Shown here piece after piece: positions 7,691 to 16,008 of a stretch of DNA of 60,026 nucleotides. Numbering within the stretch: position 1 is the stretch's first letter; the number at the start of each line of letters is the position of its first letter. Both the position numbers and the translations under genes were made by a program. Source of the stretch: an uncultured Clostridia bacterium (GTDB lineage: Bacteria; Bacillota; Clostridia; Christensenellales; Aristaeellaceae). Where the stretch lies: the NCBI GenBank assembly GCA_946408995.1, contig CAMJUL010000012.1, positions 1 to 60,026 on the forward strand, written 5' to 3'. Below the pieces are notes generated by a model that did no database searches, was not told the origin of the DNA, and saw only the letters and a program-made list of their open reading frames with translations.

Positions 7691-10030
7691 TCACTCTTTT
7701 AATTCATACCGCACGGGGCCAAGGACCCCGCCGGGCAGGGGCGCGTGGTCCAGGCGGTTGGAGGGGGTGTTGGCCGCGGTGACGGTCAGGGTGTTTGGAC
7801 CCGGTTTCAGGAAGGGGGTCAGGTCGAACCGGAAATCGCCAAAGAGCCGCACGAGGACGGGCCCGCCGTTGACCGAGACCTCCGCCTGGCAGAAGACCTG
7901 CCCCAGGTCCAGGATAAAGCGGCCGGGGACCTTTGCCAGGGGCAGGACGGCCTGACAGGAGAGCGTGCCGGAATAAAAGGGCAGGGAAGGGTCCAGATCC
8001 TTCCAGCAGGGCAGGGTCCCGTCCACGGAAGAAACGGTCTTGGTCCCCCCGTCCGGCAGGTGAAAGGTCCAGTCCAGGGTCATGGGACGCAGGTCCTCCG
8101 CCTCCGGCGGCTCCTCCGGGCACAGGCAGGCCTTGGGGGATCCCGCGGCTTGGGTCCCGATGGAAAGGACGACGCTTTCCCGGCGGGGCAGGCGAAGGGC
8201 AACGGGGCCTTCCTGATCCCGCAGGGGACGGATGACGCCCTGCCAGGGGTCCATGACGGCCCGGGGGCCGGCCGCGGCGGGGACAAAGGAAGCGCGGATC
8301 TCCGTTTCGCCCTCGTTGGTGAACAGCAGGTATTCGTTTCTCCCGTCCGTCAGCCATTCCAGGCGCAGGTCGGGGGCGGGGGTGCCATTGCGCAGCGGGG
8401 CAAAGGGCAGGGCGTCCTTCCAGTCGGCGGAGACGACGCCCCCCAGGCTGCGGAACCGCTCAAGGACCGCGGCGGCTGCGCCGTTCACAAGGGACGGGTC
8501 CGCCACCAGGACGCAGCGGACGGCCGGTCCGCCGGCGTGGAGGCCCGACGCGTCCGCCGTGGCCTTCTCCACCAGGGAAACGTCCAGGAACCGGAAGGGT
8601 ACCTGATGGCGGTACAGGGGCGCCGCTGCGTCGGCGTCAAGCTCGTCCCCGGCGCACAGCACCGCCACCTCCGCCTTCCGTTGGGACGTACCGATGAGCC
8701 CGCACAGGCGCTTGACATAGCCCGCATAGAGACGGTAATGGGGCCACCAGGGGCTTGCGGGACCCACGTCCGGGGGACGCTCGCTGCCCCGGTCTTCCCG
8801 CAGGGAATAGAAGAAGGCGTGGGGCACCAGGGTATTGACCCCCCGCACCAGCAGGAAGTCCGTATACCATTTCATATCGTCAAAGGAGAAGGCCCAGGGG
8901 GTTTCCCGGGGGGAGCAGCAGCCGAAGCACTCGCACAGGACCCGCTGCCTGCCCGCGGCGAGGGCGGCGTCCGACGCGCACTGGGCCAGCACCGAATCCG
9001 GGGAGGAGAGGGCGCTGCCGTCCCCCGGGGCAATCTGACGCCAGACCACGTCCTGCCCGGGCCAGGTAAAATGCTCCTCCAGGGCCAGATCCCAGCTCAG
9101 GGCCGGGTGCCCGGTCAGGGCAACGCCCACGCGGTCGCAGAAGGCGCGGAGCGGGGCGTAATACACCCGGTTCAATCGGGCGTTGACGGCGCGGCGGTAC
9201 AGCCGCCGGGCGGCAGGGGCATCCTCCCCTTCCAGGAAGAGGGCGGGCAGGGCGGCCGCGTCAAAGCCTGCGTCCGTCAGCTCCGCAAGGAAGCCCTCCG
9301 TCCAGGCGATGCCGCCCGGGAGGCCGTTCCGCCCGGTGATCATGGGCTCGTCGGTAAAAAAGCCGAGGATCGTATCCGGAAAGAAGTCCCGGAGGGCGGC
9401 ATGGTATTTTTCATGGGTCAGGCGGATGAAGGCCTCCACCGCCTGGGGCCGCAGAAGGTCCGCGGCGGGCGGGGCCAGGGGCTCGCCGTCGTCCTCCCCG
9501 GGGTGCAGGCCCCGGATGGTGCCGCCGGAGAAGCACTGGACAAACCGGACCTCATGACTGCCCTCCGGCGAGGCCTGCCCCGGCAGGAGGATCCGGCTGG
9601 AAAGAAGGCGGCCCGCCCCGTCCAGGGTGACCGCGCAGCGGGCGATGACCTGCCCGGCCGGGGCCGTTTCCCCATCCCGGACCATGATAAGGCACCGGGC
9701 AGCGTTTTCCGGGTCCTCCCGCACCACCGCCCCGTGGGCGGAGCCGGAGGGATACATGCCCTCGTCATAGAGCAGGACCTTCATGCCGTTTTGCTTTGCG
9801 CATTCCACGGCGAAACGGACAAAGGAAAGCCAGGTTTCCGTCATATAGCCGATTCCGGCGGGCAGACCCTTGCGGGGGTGGATGACGAAGGCGGAGAGGC
9901 CCTTCTCCTTCATATCCAGGATCTGGCGGCGGATCTCCTGCCGGTCCAGGACATCGTTCCAGAACCAGAAGGGAATGGGGGTCCAGGCGCTGTCCGGCGC
10001 CCAGGGGGTAAAGGCAGGGGTGTATGGCAT
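7691..10030 (-). CDS. GH106-like (alpha-L-rhamnosidase-type) glycoside hydrolase
   Basis: A 779-residue cytoplasmic protein without signal peptide. The N-terminus (PFWFWNDVLD, then a TIM-barrel-like region with LLYDEGMYPSG and GFFTDEP) resembles GH106 alpha-L-rhamnosidases and related unclassified hydrolases. The C-terminal 130 residues form a jelly-roll-like galactose-binding module (ending near LTVTAANTPSNRLDHAPLPGG). GH106 enzymes remove terminal L-rhamnose, which would fit the rhamnogalacturonan genes next door. The family assignment is by overall pattern, so the sugar removed is uncertain. GGGAGG lies 5 bp before the ATG. It is transcribed away from the deacetylase-lyase cluster. Confidence 0.65.
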   Translation of the reverse strand: MPYTPAFTPWAPDSAWTPIPFWFWNDVLDRQEIRRQILDMKEKGLSAFVIHPRKGLPAGIGYMTETWLSFVRFAVECAKQNGMKVLLYDEGMYPSGSAHGAVVREDPENAARCLIMVRDGETAPAGQVIARCAVTLDGAGRLLSSRILLPGQASPEGSHEVRFVQCFSGGTIRGLHPGEDDGEPLAPPAADLLRPQAVEAFIRLTHEKYHAALRDFFPDTILGFFTDEPMITGRNGLPGGIAWTEGFLAELTDAGFDAAALPALFLEGEDAPAARRLYRRAVNARLNRVYYAPLRAFCDRVGVALTGHPALSWDLALEEHFTWPGQDVVWRQIAPGDGSALSSPDSVLAQCASDAALAAGRQRVLCECFGCCSPRETPWAFSFDDMKWYTDFLLVRGVNTLVPHAFFYSLREDRGSERPPDVGPASPWWPHYRLYAGYVKRLCGLIGTSQRKAEVAVLCAGDELDADAAAPLYRHQVPFRFLDVSLVEKATADASGLHAGGPAVRCVLVADPSLVNGAAAAVLERFRSLGGVVSADWKDALPFAPLRNGTPAPDLRLEWLTDGRNEYLLFTNEGETEIRASFVPAAAGPRAVMDPWQGVIRPLRDQEGPVALRLPRRESVVLSIGTQAAGSPKACLCPEEPPEAEDLRPMTLDWTFHLPDGGTKTVSSVDGTLPCWKDLDPSLPFYSGTLSCQAVLPLAKVPGRFILDLGQVFCQAEVSVNGGPVLVRLFGDFRFDLTPFLKPGPNTLTVTAANTPSNRLDHAPLPGGVLGPVRYELKE

Positions 10031-10088
10031 GGGATCCTCCCGTTGAAATATCGAACAAAGAAAGCGGCAAAACCGCGGCTACGGGACC

Positions 10089-10118
10089 ATTTTATTTTGA
10101 AGCGTTCGCATTTGTCAA
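10089..10118 (-). promoter_or_regulatory. Promoter of the GH106-like gene
   Basis: Read on the minus strand: TTGACA (10118-10113), an 18-bp spacer and TAAAAT (10094-10089), about 60 bp before the start codon. Confidence 0.55.
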
Positions 10119-10154
10119 GGCAGGGAAACCGCGCTTTCCGGGATAAACGTACGA

Positions 10155-10183
10155 TTGACAGGGAATCGGCTTTGTGCTACATT
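10155..10183 (+). promoter_or_regulatory. Strong promoter far upstream of the deacetylase gene
   Basis: TTGACA (10155-10160), a 17-bp spacer and TACATT (10178-10183) with an extended -10 TGC. Transcription would start near 10190, about 360 bp before the next start codon. Confidence 0.65.
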
Positions 10184-10189
10184 GAGTAC

Positions 10190-10534
10190 ACGGGTACGCA
10201 GATCCTTATCTTATCAAAGGCCCCGGTCCCCGGAGGGGGAGCGCGGGTACGTTTTCCCCCATGCACGGGGCGCTGTGGAAGCGGTCGCTGGACCATTCCG
10301 CCGCCCGTGGGGCACGGGACCGGACGGACAGGCGGCGACCGATCCGCCGTTCGTCCGGAGCTCCGGGGCCGATCATATCCGAGCGCCTGATAAGGATGGC
10401 TCTGTCCGGGACGCTTGCGGGGACGGGCGAGGACACGGAAAAGATCGCATTCCGCGCCGTCAAACGGATACGGGGGAGTCCGGGACGGAAAGATCCCGTA
10501 ATCAGGGGCTGCCGCTCCAACGGCAGCCCCCTTT
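10190..10534 (+). ncRNA. Candidate structured RNA or long regulatory leader
   Basis: This stretch of about 345 nt lies between a strong promoter and a terminator hairpin and holds no recognisable protein. It can form stable stems, for example CCGGACG/CGTCCGG with an inner GGCGG/CCGCC at about 10319-10366. It ends in a perfect 10-bp hairpin (10505-10530) followed by CTTT. It could be a free RNA or an attenuator-type leader of the deacetylase-PL22 genes. It does not match rnpB, tmRNA, SRP RNA or T-box signatures that I know. Every reading frame here is a GC-rich shadow. Confidence 0.35.
10505..10534 (+). terminator. Hairpin before the deacetylase gene
   Basis: GGGGCTGCCG (10505-10514) and CGGCAGCCCC (10521-10530) pair perfectly around CTCCAA, followed by CTTT. 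It lies 20 bp before the next ATG, so it is either the end of an RNA gene or an attenuator. Confidence 0.65.
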
Positions 10535-10549
10535 CCATGGAGGCCAAAG

Positions 10550-11359
10550 ATGATCAAGGTGTATTACTGCTTTCCCGGGGGGAAGCACAAGGCGCTGACC
10601 CTCAGCTACGACGACGGGAAACTTCAGGACCGCCGGCTGTCGGACCTGTTCAACCGCTATGGTCTGCGGGCCACCTTCAACCTGAACAGCGGGCTGTGGG
10701 ACGCGGACGAAAAGCGCATCAAACCGGAGGAATTCCGGACCCTGTACGCGGGGCATGAGATCGCCTGCCACACGGTGACCCATCCGACCATCGAGCGCTG
10801 CCCGCTGCCCAATGTGGCCCAGGAGATCCTGGAGGACCGCGTCGCGCTGGAAAAGTGGACCGGTTATCCGGTGCGGGGGCTGGCCTATCCCAACGGTTCC
10901 CTCAGCAGGGACATCGTGGCGATGCTTCCCGCCCTGGGCATCCGCTACGCCCGGGTGGTGGGCTCCAGCGATTCCTTCGGCGCGCCGGAGGATCCCTACC
11001 GCTGGCAGGCCACCTGCCATCACAACCACCGGCTGCTGGAGAACGCGGATGCCTTTACGGCCCTGTTTAAAAAGCAGTACCTGTATCTGATGTACGTCTG
11101 GGGACACAGCTACGAATTTGACGACAGGAACAACTGGGACCTGATGGAGGAGTTCTGCAAGCGCGTTGGCGGCCGGGAGGACACCTGGTACTGCACCAAC
11201 ATCGCCTACTGGGACGCCATGGACGACCTGAAGCGCCTGCGCTTCGCGGCGGACAATTCCTTTGTATTCAATCCCAACGCCGCGGATTGTTTTATACGCG
11301 TCAACGACAGCGAGGAGGCCGTTTGCGTGCCCGGCGGGGAGACGGTGCGGCTGGACTGA
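10550..11359 (+). CDS. Polysaccharide deacetylase (NodB/CE4-like) family protein
   Basis: A 269-residue protein. The first CE4 motif appears as LSYDDGK (general base and metal Asp pair), and the second as CHTVTHP (metal-binding His-x3-His). GLAYPNGS corresponds to the third motif. There is no signal peptide, so it is cytoplasmic, unlike most peptidoglycan or chitin deacetylases of the family. It lies 28 bp before the oligogalacturonate lyase, so removal of acetyl groups from imported pectic or xylan oligosaccharides is a plausible role (inference). GGAGG stands 8-12 bp before the ATG. Confidence 0.82.
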   Translation: MIKVYYCFPGGKHKALTLSYDDGKLQDRRLSDLFNRYGLRATFNLNSGLWDADEKRIKPEEFRTLYAGHEIACHTVTHPTIERCPLPNVAQEILEDRVALEKWTGYPVRGLAYPNGSLSRDIVAMLPALGIRYARVVGSSDSFGAPEDPYRWQATCHHNHRLLENADAFTALFKKQYLYLMYVWGHSYEFDDRNNWDLMEEFCKRVGGREDTWYCTNIAYWDAMDDLKRLRFAADNSFVFNPNAADCFIRVNDSEEAVCVPGGETVRLD

Positions 11360-11387
11360 CAGAGGCATAACTGAAGGGGGAAAAGCC

Positions 11388-12449
11388 GTGATCGAGTATC
11401 AGGACAAGGTGACCGGGTATACCGTCAGGCGGTATACTTCAGGACCGGAGCGTAACAGCAAGCTGTACTTTACCTGTGAGAATTTTTCCCTGGACGACAG
11501 GTATTTCTTCTTCATGAAACAGCAATTGGAGGGGAAAACCGACGGCGGATGCTGGCGGGCGGACGTGGAAACCGGGGAACTTACGCAATTGACGGACGAT
11601 ACCTACCGGGGGTTTGCCACCGATCGGGAAAAGAACCTGGGCTATACCTGCCATAACGAGACGGAGGTATTCGCCTTTGACCTGACCACCGGGGAAAAGA
11701 CCCACATCGGCGACCTGCCCAAGGGGGGACGGATCACCGGTCACCTGACGGCGGCCAACACCGGCCGCATTGCCTGCAGCTACCATCAGGCCAACAAGAT
11801 CTTCGCCCTGGTCATCCTGGACCCGGGGAAGGAAGCGCGCGTGGTCCACCAGAGCGACCATCACCTGGGACACGCCCAGATCTGCCCCACCGACGAAAAC
11901 CTGATCTTCTACATCCACGAGACCACCGGCGATGCCCTTCAGCGCACCTGGATGTGCGATGTGAAGACGGGCCGGGTGAGGCCCTACTATGTGGAGCATG
12001 ATAGCGAGTGGATCACCCACGAGGTGTGGAGCGCTGACGGGGCGGAAATGGCCCTGATGAAGCTGGATCCAGCGGGCTTTGTGGACGGGTCGAAGGGCGA
12101 AAAGCATATGGGACGCATCCTGGTGGGGGACAAGGACGGACGCTCCTTCCATGAGGCGGCCAGCGACGTGCAGCTTCTGCATCCCTGCCTCAGCCGGGAC
12201 CGCAAGTGGCTTTGCGCGGACCGCATCAGCTACCTGGGGGTGGACGTGCAGGAGGGCGTGGTGCTCATGGAGCGCGCCACCGGCAAGAAAAAACTGATCG
12301 CCACCACCGGACGCTGCAAAACCGGCGCGGATCATCAGCACCCCTCCTTCAACCGGAGGGGGGACATGATATTGTTCTCCAATCCGGACGAAAACGGCAA
12401 TGCCCAGGTGTGCACCATCGACCTTAAGCAGGTTATGAAGGACTGGTAA
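11388..12449 (+). CDS. Oligogalacturonate lyase (PL22) family protein
   Basis: A 353-residue cytoplasmic protein of seven-bladed beta-propeller type. Repeated blade patterns such as CWRADVETGELTQL and VFAFDLTTGEKT, and the conserved His-rich segments (VHQSDHHLGHAQ, EWITHEVWSADG, ADHQHPSFNRRGD) match the PL22 family. PL22 enzymes cleave unsaturated or saturated oligogalacturonides by beta-elimination using Mn2+ held by His residues. I chose the GTG at 11388 because GAAGGGGG precedes it; the longer frame overlaps the deacetylase gene. Slightly shorter than typical members (about 388). It is operonic with the deacetylase and ends at a terminator. Confidence 0.85.
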   Translation: MIEYQDKVTGYTVRRYTSGPERNSKLYFTCENFSLDDRYFFFMKQQLEGKTDGGCWRADVETGELTQLTDDTYRGFATDREKNLGYTCHNETEVFAFDLTTGEKTHIGDLPKGGRITGHLTAANTGRIACSYHQANKIFALVILDPGKEARVVHQSDHHLGHAQICPTDENLIFYIHETTGDALQRTWMCDVKTGRVRPYYVEHDSEWITHEVWSADGAEMALMKLDPAGFVDGSKGEKHMGRILVGDKDGRSFHEAASDVQLLHPCLSRDRKWLCADRISYLGVDVQEGVVLMERATGKKKLIATTGRCKTGADHQHPSFNRRGDMILFSNPDENGNAQVCTIDLKQVMKDW

Positions 12450-12461
12450 CGCAAAAAAGAC

Positions 12462-12490
12462 GGGCCGCGGGGGATCTCCGCGGCCCTTTT
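12462..12490 (+). terminator. Rho-independent terminator after PL22
   Basis: GGGCCGCGG (12462-12470) and CCGCGGCCC (12478-12486) with a 7-nt loop, then TTTT. It separates the PL22 gene from the PL26-like gene 38 bp later. Confidence 0.85.
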
Positions 12491-12523
12491 GACACGGCGC
12501 GGCATGCCGTGGGAGGGAAGGAC

Positions 12524-15121
12524 ATGAATACCCTGGAGACGAAACTGAACCGGCTGCCGGGCAGGCTGCCCGGGGGACTGGTATCCTTTGGAACCCTCTG
12601 GGAGGAGGGAAAGGCGCCCAAATGCGCGTTTACGCTGCTGGACGGACAGGGCCGGGCAGTGCCCTGCCAGAGCACGGCGGCGGCCTACTGGCCGGACGGG
12701 TCGGTGAAATGGGCCCGGCATACCGCGGACAGCGCGCTGCTTGGCGACAGCATCACCGTGCGGGCCGGGGAGGGCATCCCGTCCGGGCGGAAGATCCGCC
12801 TGGAGGCTCTGCCGCAGGGGGGCTGGCGGGTGGACGCGGGCAGGCTGTGCCTGACCCTGCCCGGATGCGGGCAGAGCGCCCTTCTGGCCGACGTTTTCCT
12901 GGACGGGAAAAGGCGCCTGGACCGTATTGAGCCGTATTTCCTTCTGGAAAGGGAAACGGGGGACGGGGAAAACGTGACCCGGCAGCGGACCAAGGGGGAT
13001 CCCAGGGTCCGCAAGGTGACGTTCGAGGAGCAGGGGGACATTTCTCTTGCCGTGGTCTTTTCGGGGGTTTACCTGGACCGGGAAGACAAAATGCCCTTTG
13101 AGATCCGCTTCCAGATCGGCATGGATGTGCCGGGTTTGAAATACCAGAGCACCTTCTTTTTTGACGGGGACGAGCACCGGGACCGCATCGCGGGCCTGGG
13201 GCTGAGGATGCTTTGCCCTCTGGAGGGCGGTCCGGAGGATCATCATGTGCTGATCCCTTTGGACGGCCTGACCTTCCACGAGCCGGCCATGCTGGTGGAA
13301 AGCCGCATCCCCAGGACCGGGCCGGCCTGGAAGGAAGCCCAGTACCGGGGGGAGGCCGTGCGCGCCCCGGAGGGCACGCCGGAGGCGGAGACCCTGGGGC
13401 GTGTCCTTGGGGACCTGCCGGTGTGGGAGAGGTATGACGTGTATCAGATGAGCGCGGACAGCGTTCTTGTCGACAAGAACACTTCCGCTGCCTGCTGCCG
13501 CGTGCCCGCGAGGCACGAGGACCGATGGATGGGGGTCCTTGGGGTCGCAACGCCTGCCGGCGGCGTCCTGGCAGGGCTGAAGGACGCCTGGCAGCGGTAT
13601 CCTTCCGGCGCGCGGGTGACGGGCCTCGGGGGAAATCAATGCGAGGTGAGCGTGTTCTTCTATTCCCCGGACGCTCCGGCCCTGGACCTGAGGCATTATG
13701 ACGTAAGGAGCTATCCCTATTCCAGCTATGAGGGTTTTGAATACTATGGGGCGACCCCCTATGGCATTGCCGCCACCAGCGAGGGCGAGATCCTGCCCGT
13801 CTCCGCCTGGTGCGGCGGGGAGGAGACCCTGGCCTTTGCCCGCAGGGTCCAAAAGGGCGCCGTATATACCCAGTCCCCGGAGGAGCTGAACCGGCTTCAG
13901 GCCTTTGGCCCCTGGAGCCTGCCCTCGGGCAGAGCGGAGGAGCGGGTGCTGGAGGAGCAGCTGGACAAGGCCGTCCGCTTTTATCAGGAGCAGATCGAGG
14001 AGCGGAAATGGTACGGGTTCCTGGATTACGGGGACGTGCGCCACTCCTATGACAGCCTGCGCCACACCTGGAAATACGACATCGGCGGCTTTGCCTGGCA
14101 GAACACGGAGCTGGTGCCCACCTACTGGCTGTGGCTGACCTTCCTGCGCACCGGACGGGAGGACGTATGGACCCTGGCGGAAGCCATGAGCAGGCATGCC
14201 TCCGAGGTGGACAGCTATCACTTTGGCCCCATGAAGGGCATCGGGTCCCGGCACAACGTACGGCACTGGGGCTGCCCCTGCAAGGAGCCCCGGGTCTCCA
14301 TGGCGGGCCATCACCGGCCCATGTATTACCTGATGGGGGACCGCCGCATGGGACAGTGCCTAAGGGATACCTTTGACGCCCACGAGGCCCTGAAAAACGT
14401 CCGCTGGTACACCCGGACGGAGGGGAAGATCATCTGCCGCTCCGGCCCGGACTGGACAAGCCTGGTATCCAACTGGATGTGCGCCTGGGAAATGACCCTT
14501 GACAGGCGTTACCTTTCCCTGACGGAGGCGGGCCTCCGGGGCATCCGGGAGGCGCCCATGGGCATGGGCAGCGGCACCCAGTTCGCCTTTGAACCGGCCA
14601 CGGGCCGCATGATCTACGACGGGGACCAGAAGGGCAACGTCCACCTGACGCTGTGCTTCGGGGCGCTGAACATCCTCCTTGAGGCGGCGGAGGCCATGGG
14701 CCTTGAGGAACTCAGGGAAATGTGCGTGGAGTACGGAAAATTGTACCTGATGACCGAGGAGGAGCGCAATGCCCTGTACGGGAAGTACGTCGAGGGCAGG
14801 GGCTTTACCATGCGCTATGTGGCCGCGGGCATCGGCGCCTATGCCGGGGCATGCCTTGGGGACGCGGAAATCAAAAAACGGGCCTGGCACGAGCTGCTCA
14901 AGGCCGCCCCCATGCGCTATCAGCAGGACGGGTTCACGGCAAGGACCTGGGCGGTCACCGACAGCGGGAAAGAAAAAAAGGAGATCCCCTGGATCTCCAC
15001 CAACTATATTTCCCAGTGGTGCCTGAACGTGATCATGATCCTCCGCTTCGCACCGGAGAGCATGCCCGGCGAGGAGGAGACAAAACAGATCTTTGAGGAG
15101 GCCTACAAGCTGGAACTGTGA
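12524..15121 (+). CDS. PcRGLX/YetA-like exo-rhamnogalacturonan lyase (PL26) family protein
   Basis: An 865-residue cytoplasmic protein resembling Bacillus YetA and the fungal exo-rhamnogalacturonan lyase PcRGLX in length and layout. An N-terminal RIFT-type beta domain has the pattern FGTLWEEGKAP...DGSVKWARHTA. A central beta-sandwich region follows (about 130-450). The C-terminal part is an (alpha/alpha) barrel region with DYGDVRH, HWGCPCKEPRVSMAGHH and WISTNYISQW. PL26 enzymes release unsaturated disaccharides from the end of rhamnogalacturonan I. The ATG at 12524 is preceded by GGGAGG; the frame from 12509 begins inside that site. It is flanked by PL22, deacetylase and CE12 genes, which supports the pectin role. 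Confidence 0.78.
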   Translation: MNTLETKLNRLPGRLPGGLVSFGTLWEEGKAPKCAFTLLDGQGRAVPCQSTAAAYWPDGSVKWARHTADSALLGDSITVRAGEGIPSGRKIRLEALPQGGWRVDAGRLCLTLPGCGQSALLADVFLDGKRRLDRIEPYFLLERETGDGENVTRQRTKGDPRVRKVTFEEQGDISLAVVFSGVYLDREDKMPFEIRFQIGMDVPGLKYQSTFFFDGDEHRDRIAGLGLRMLCPLEGGPEDHHVLIPLDGLTFHEPAMLVESRIPRTGPAWKEAQYRGEAVRAPEGTPEAETLGRVLGDLPVWERYDVYQMSADSVLVDKNTSAACCRVPARHEDRWMGVLGVATPAGGVLAGLKDAWQRYPSGARVTGLGGNQCEVSVFFYSPDAPALDLRHYDVRSYPYSSYEGFEYYGATPYGIAATSEGEILPVSAWCGGEETLAFARRVQKGAVYTQSPEELNRLQAFGPWSLPSGRAEERVLEEQLDKAVRFYQEQIEERKWYGFLDYGDVRHSYDSLRHTWKYDIGGFAWQNTELVPTYWLWLTFLRTGREDVWTLAEAMSRHASEVDSYHFGPMKGIGSRHNVRHWGCPCKEPRVSMAGHHRPMYYLMGDRRMGQCLRDTFDAHEALKNVRWYTRTEGKIICRSGPDWTSLVSNWMCAWEMTLDRRYLSLTEAGLRGIREAPMGMGSGTQFAFEPATGRMIYDGDQKGNVHLTLCFGALNILLEAAEAMGLEELREMCVEYGKLYLMTEEERNALYGKYVEGRGFTMRYVAAGIGAYAGACLGDAEIKKRAWHELLKAAPMRYQQDGFTARTWAVTDSGKEKKEIPWISTNYISQWCLNVIMILRFAPESMPGEEETKQIFEEAYKLEL

Positions 15122-15134
15122 TCCCGTATCGGCA

Positions 15135-15164
15135 GGGCGCCCTCCCGTTCCCGGGAGGGCGCCC
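15135..15164. terminator. Bidirectional terminator between convergent genes
   Basis: A perfect 13-bp stem: GGGCGCCCTCCCG (15135-15147) and its complement (15152-15164) with loop TTCC. It lies between the stop codons of the PL26 gene (+) and the CE12 gene (-). Confidence 0.75.
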
Positions 15165-15173
15165 GTGTCAAAT

Positions 15174-15833
15174 TCAGCGGACGAAGGCGCGCGTCCGGTC
15201 GTCTGCCCGGAGCCCTTCCGCTACAAGACGGGCGATCTCCCGGGCGCCCTGGGCGTTGAAATGGGTGTGGTCGTCATGGCCCTCCGGGAAATCGGGATGT
15301 TCTCCCTTCTTAAGGCGGACAAAGAGCGCCGCGGCTTTCTCCTCCCCCAGGGAGAGGTACAGCCTGCGGGAGGCATCCTCCAGGTCGATCAGGGGGAGGC
15401 AGCGCCACCGGGCCAGTGACCGGACGGCCGGGGCGTATTCCCCGTGGGTATACAGGACACTGTCCGGCCCCGCGAAATACCGGCGGCTGACCGGGGTCAG
15501 CAGCACGGGCCGGGCGCCCTTGGCGATGGCGGTATCACAGTACAGGTTCAGGTACCAAAGGAAGTCGCCCTGGGGGTCGGTGTGCCGTTCGGTGTCGTCT
15601 TTTTCGTCGTTGTGGCCGAACTGGACAAGCAAAAGATCCCCCGGCTGCATTCTCTCCCGGACGGGGTCGAACAGGCCTTCCTTCAGGAAGGATTTGCTGG
15701 ACCGCCCGGAAAGGGCGTGGTTCCGGACCGAAACGCCTTCGGCGGCCAGCGGGGGCAGGGCCCAGCCCCAGCCCCGGAAGGGCGGCTTGTTGTCCTCTAC
15801 GGTGGAATCGCCGATGATGAAAATCGTGGACAT
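15174..15833 (-). CDS. Rhamnogalacturonan acetylesterase-type SGNH hydrolase (CE12)
   Basis: A 219-residue cytoplasmic esterase. SGNH blocks are clear: GDST with catalytic Ser10, the Gly in GRSSKSF, GHND (block III, Asn) and DDHTHFN with the catalytic Asp-x-x-His pair near the C-terminus. The spacing and the DDHTHFN form match the YesT/RhgT (CE12) group, which removes acetyl groups from galacturonate in rhamnogalacturonan. It is convergent with the PL26-like lyase, which would need deacetylated substrate. It has its own promoter and no signal peptide. Confidence 0.85.
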   Translation of the reverse strand: MSTIFIIGDSTVEDNKPPFRGWGWALPPLAAEGVSVRNHALSGRSSKSFLKEGLFDPVRERMQPGDLLLVQFGHNDEKDDTERHTDPQGDFLWYLNLYCDTAIAKGARPVLLTPVSRRYFAGPDSVLYTHGEYAPAVRSLARWRCLPLIDLEDASRRLYLSLGEEKAAALFVRLKKGEHPDFPEGHDDHTHFNAQGAREIARLVAEGLRADDRTRAFVR

Positions 15834-15892
15834 ACGCTTGCCTGTATCCCGAAGACCTCGGGACCCTTTCCCTTGAAAGTTTCAACGGTTCA

Positions 15893-15920
15893 AGCATACC
15901 ACGGCCCGGAGGGCTGTCAA
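15893..15920 (-). promoter_or_regulatory. Promoter of the CE12 gene
   Basis: On the minus strand TTGACA (15920-15915), a 16-bp spacer and TATGCT (15898-15893). Confidence 0.6.
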
Positions 15921-15955
15921 GCCCGTTTTTTGCGGTATTCCGGAAGATAAAAACA

Positions 15956-15964
15956 TGCTATACT
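15956..15964 (+). promoter_or_regulatory. Extended -10 promoter of the GH10 gene
   Basis: TGCTATACT is an extended -10 box 45 bp before the start codon. The -35 position is weak. It lies back to back with the CE12 promoter. Confidence 0.5.
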
Positions 15965-16008
15965 GAAACCGACCTCCGATACGAACTTTCCCGGAAGGAG
16001 ACAATGCC

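Noticed and set aside
10190-10534. T-box leader, RNase P RNA, tmRNA or SRP RNA
   Set aside because: The hallmark sequences I know for these were not found (for example the T-box AGGGTGGTACCGCG).
10155-10553. Open frames over the 10.2-10.5 kb gap on both strands
   Set aside because: High GC keeps all frames open; none has a ribosome binding site or a known pattern, and the promoter and terminator layout fits RNA better.
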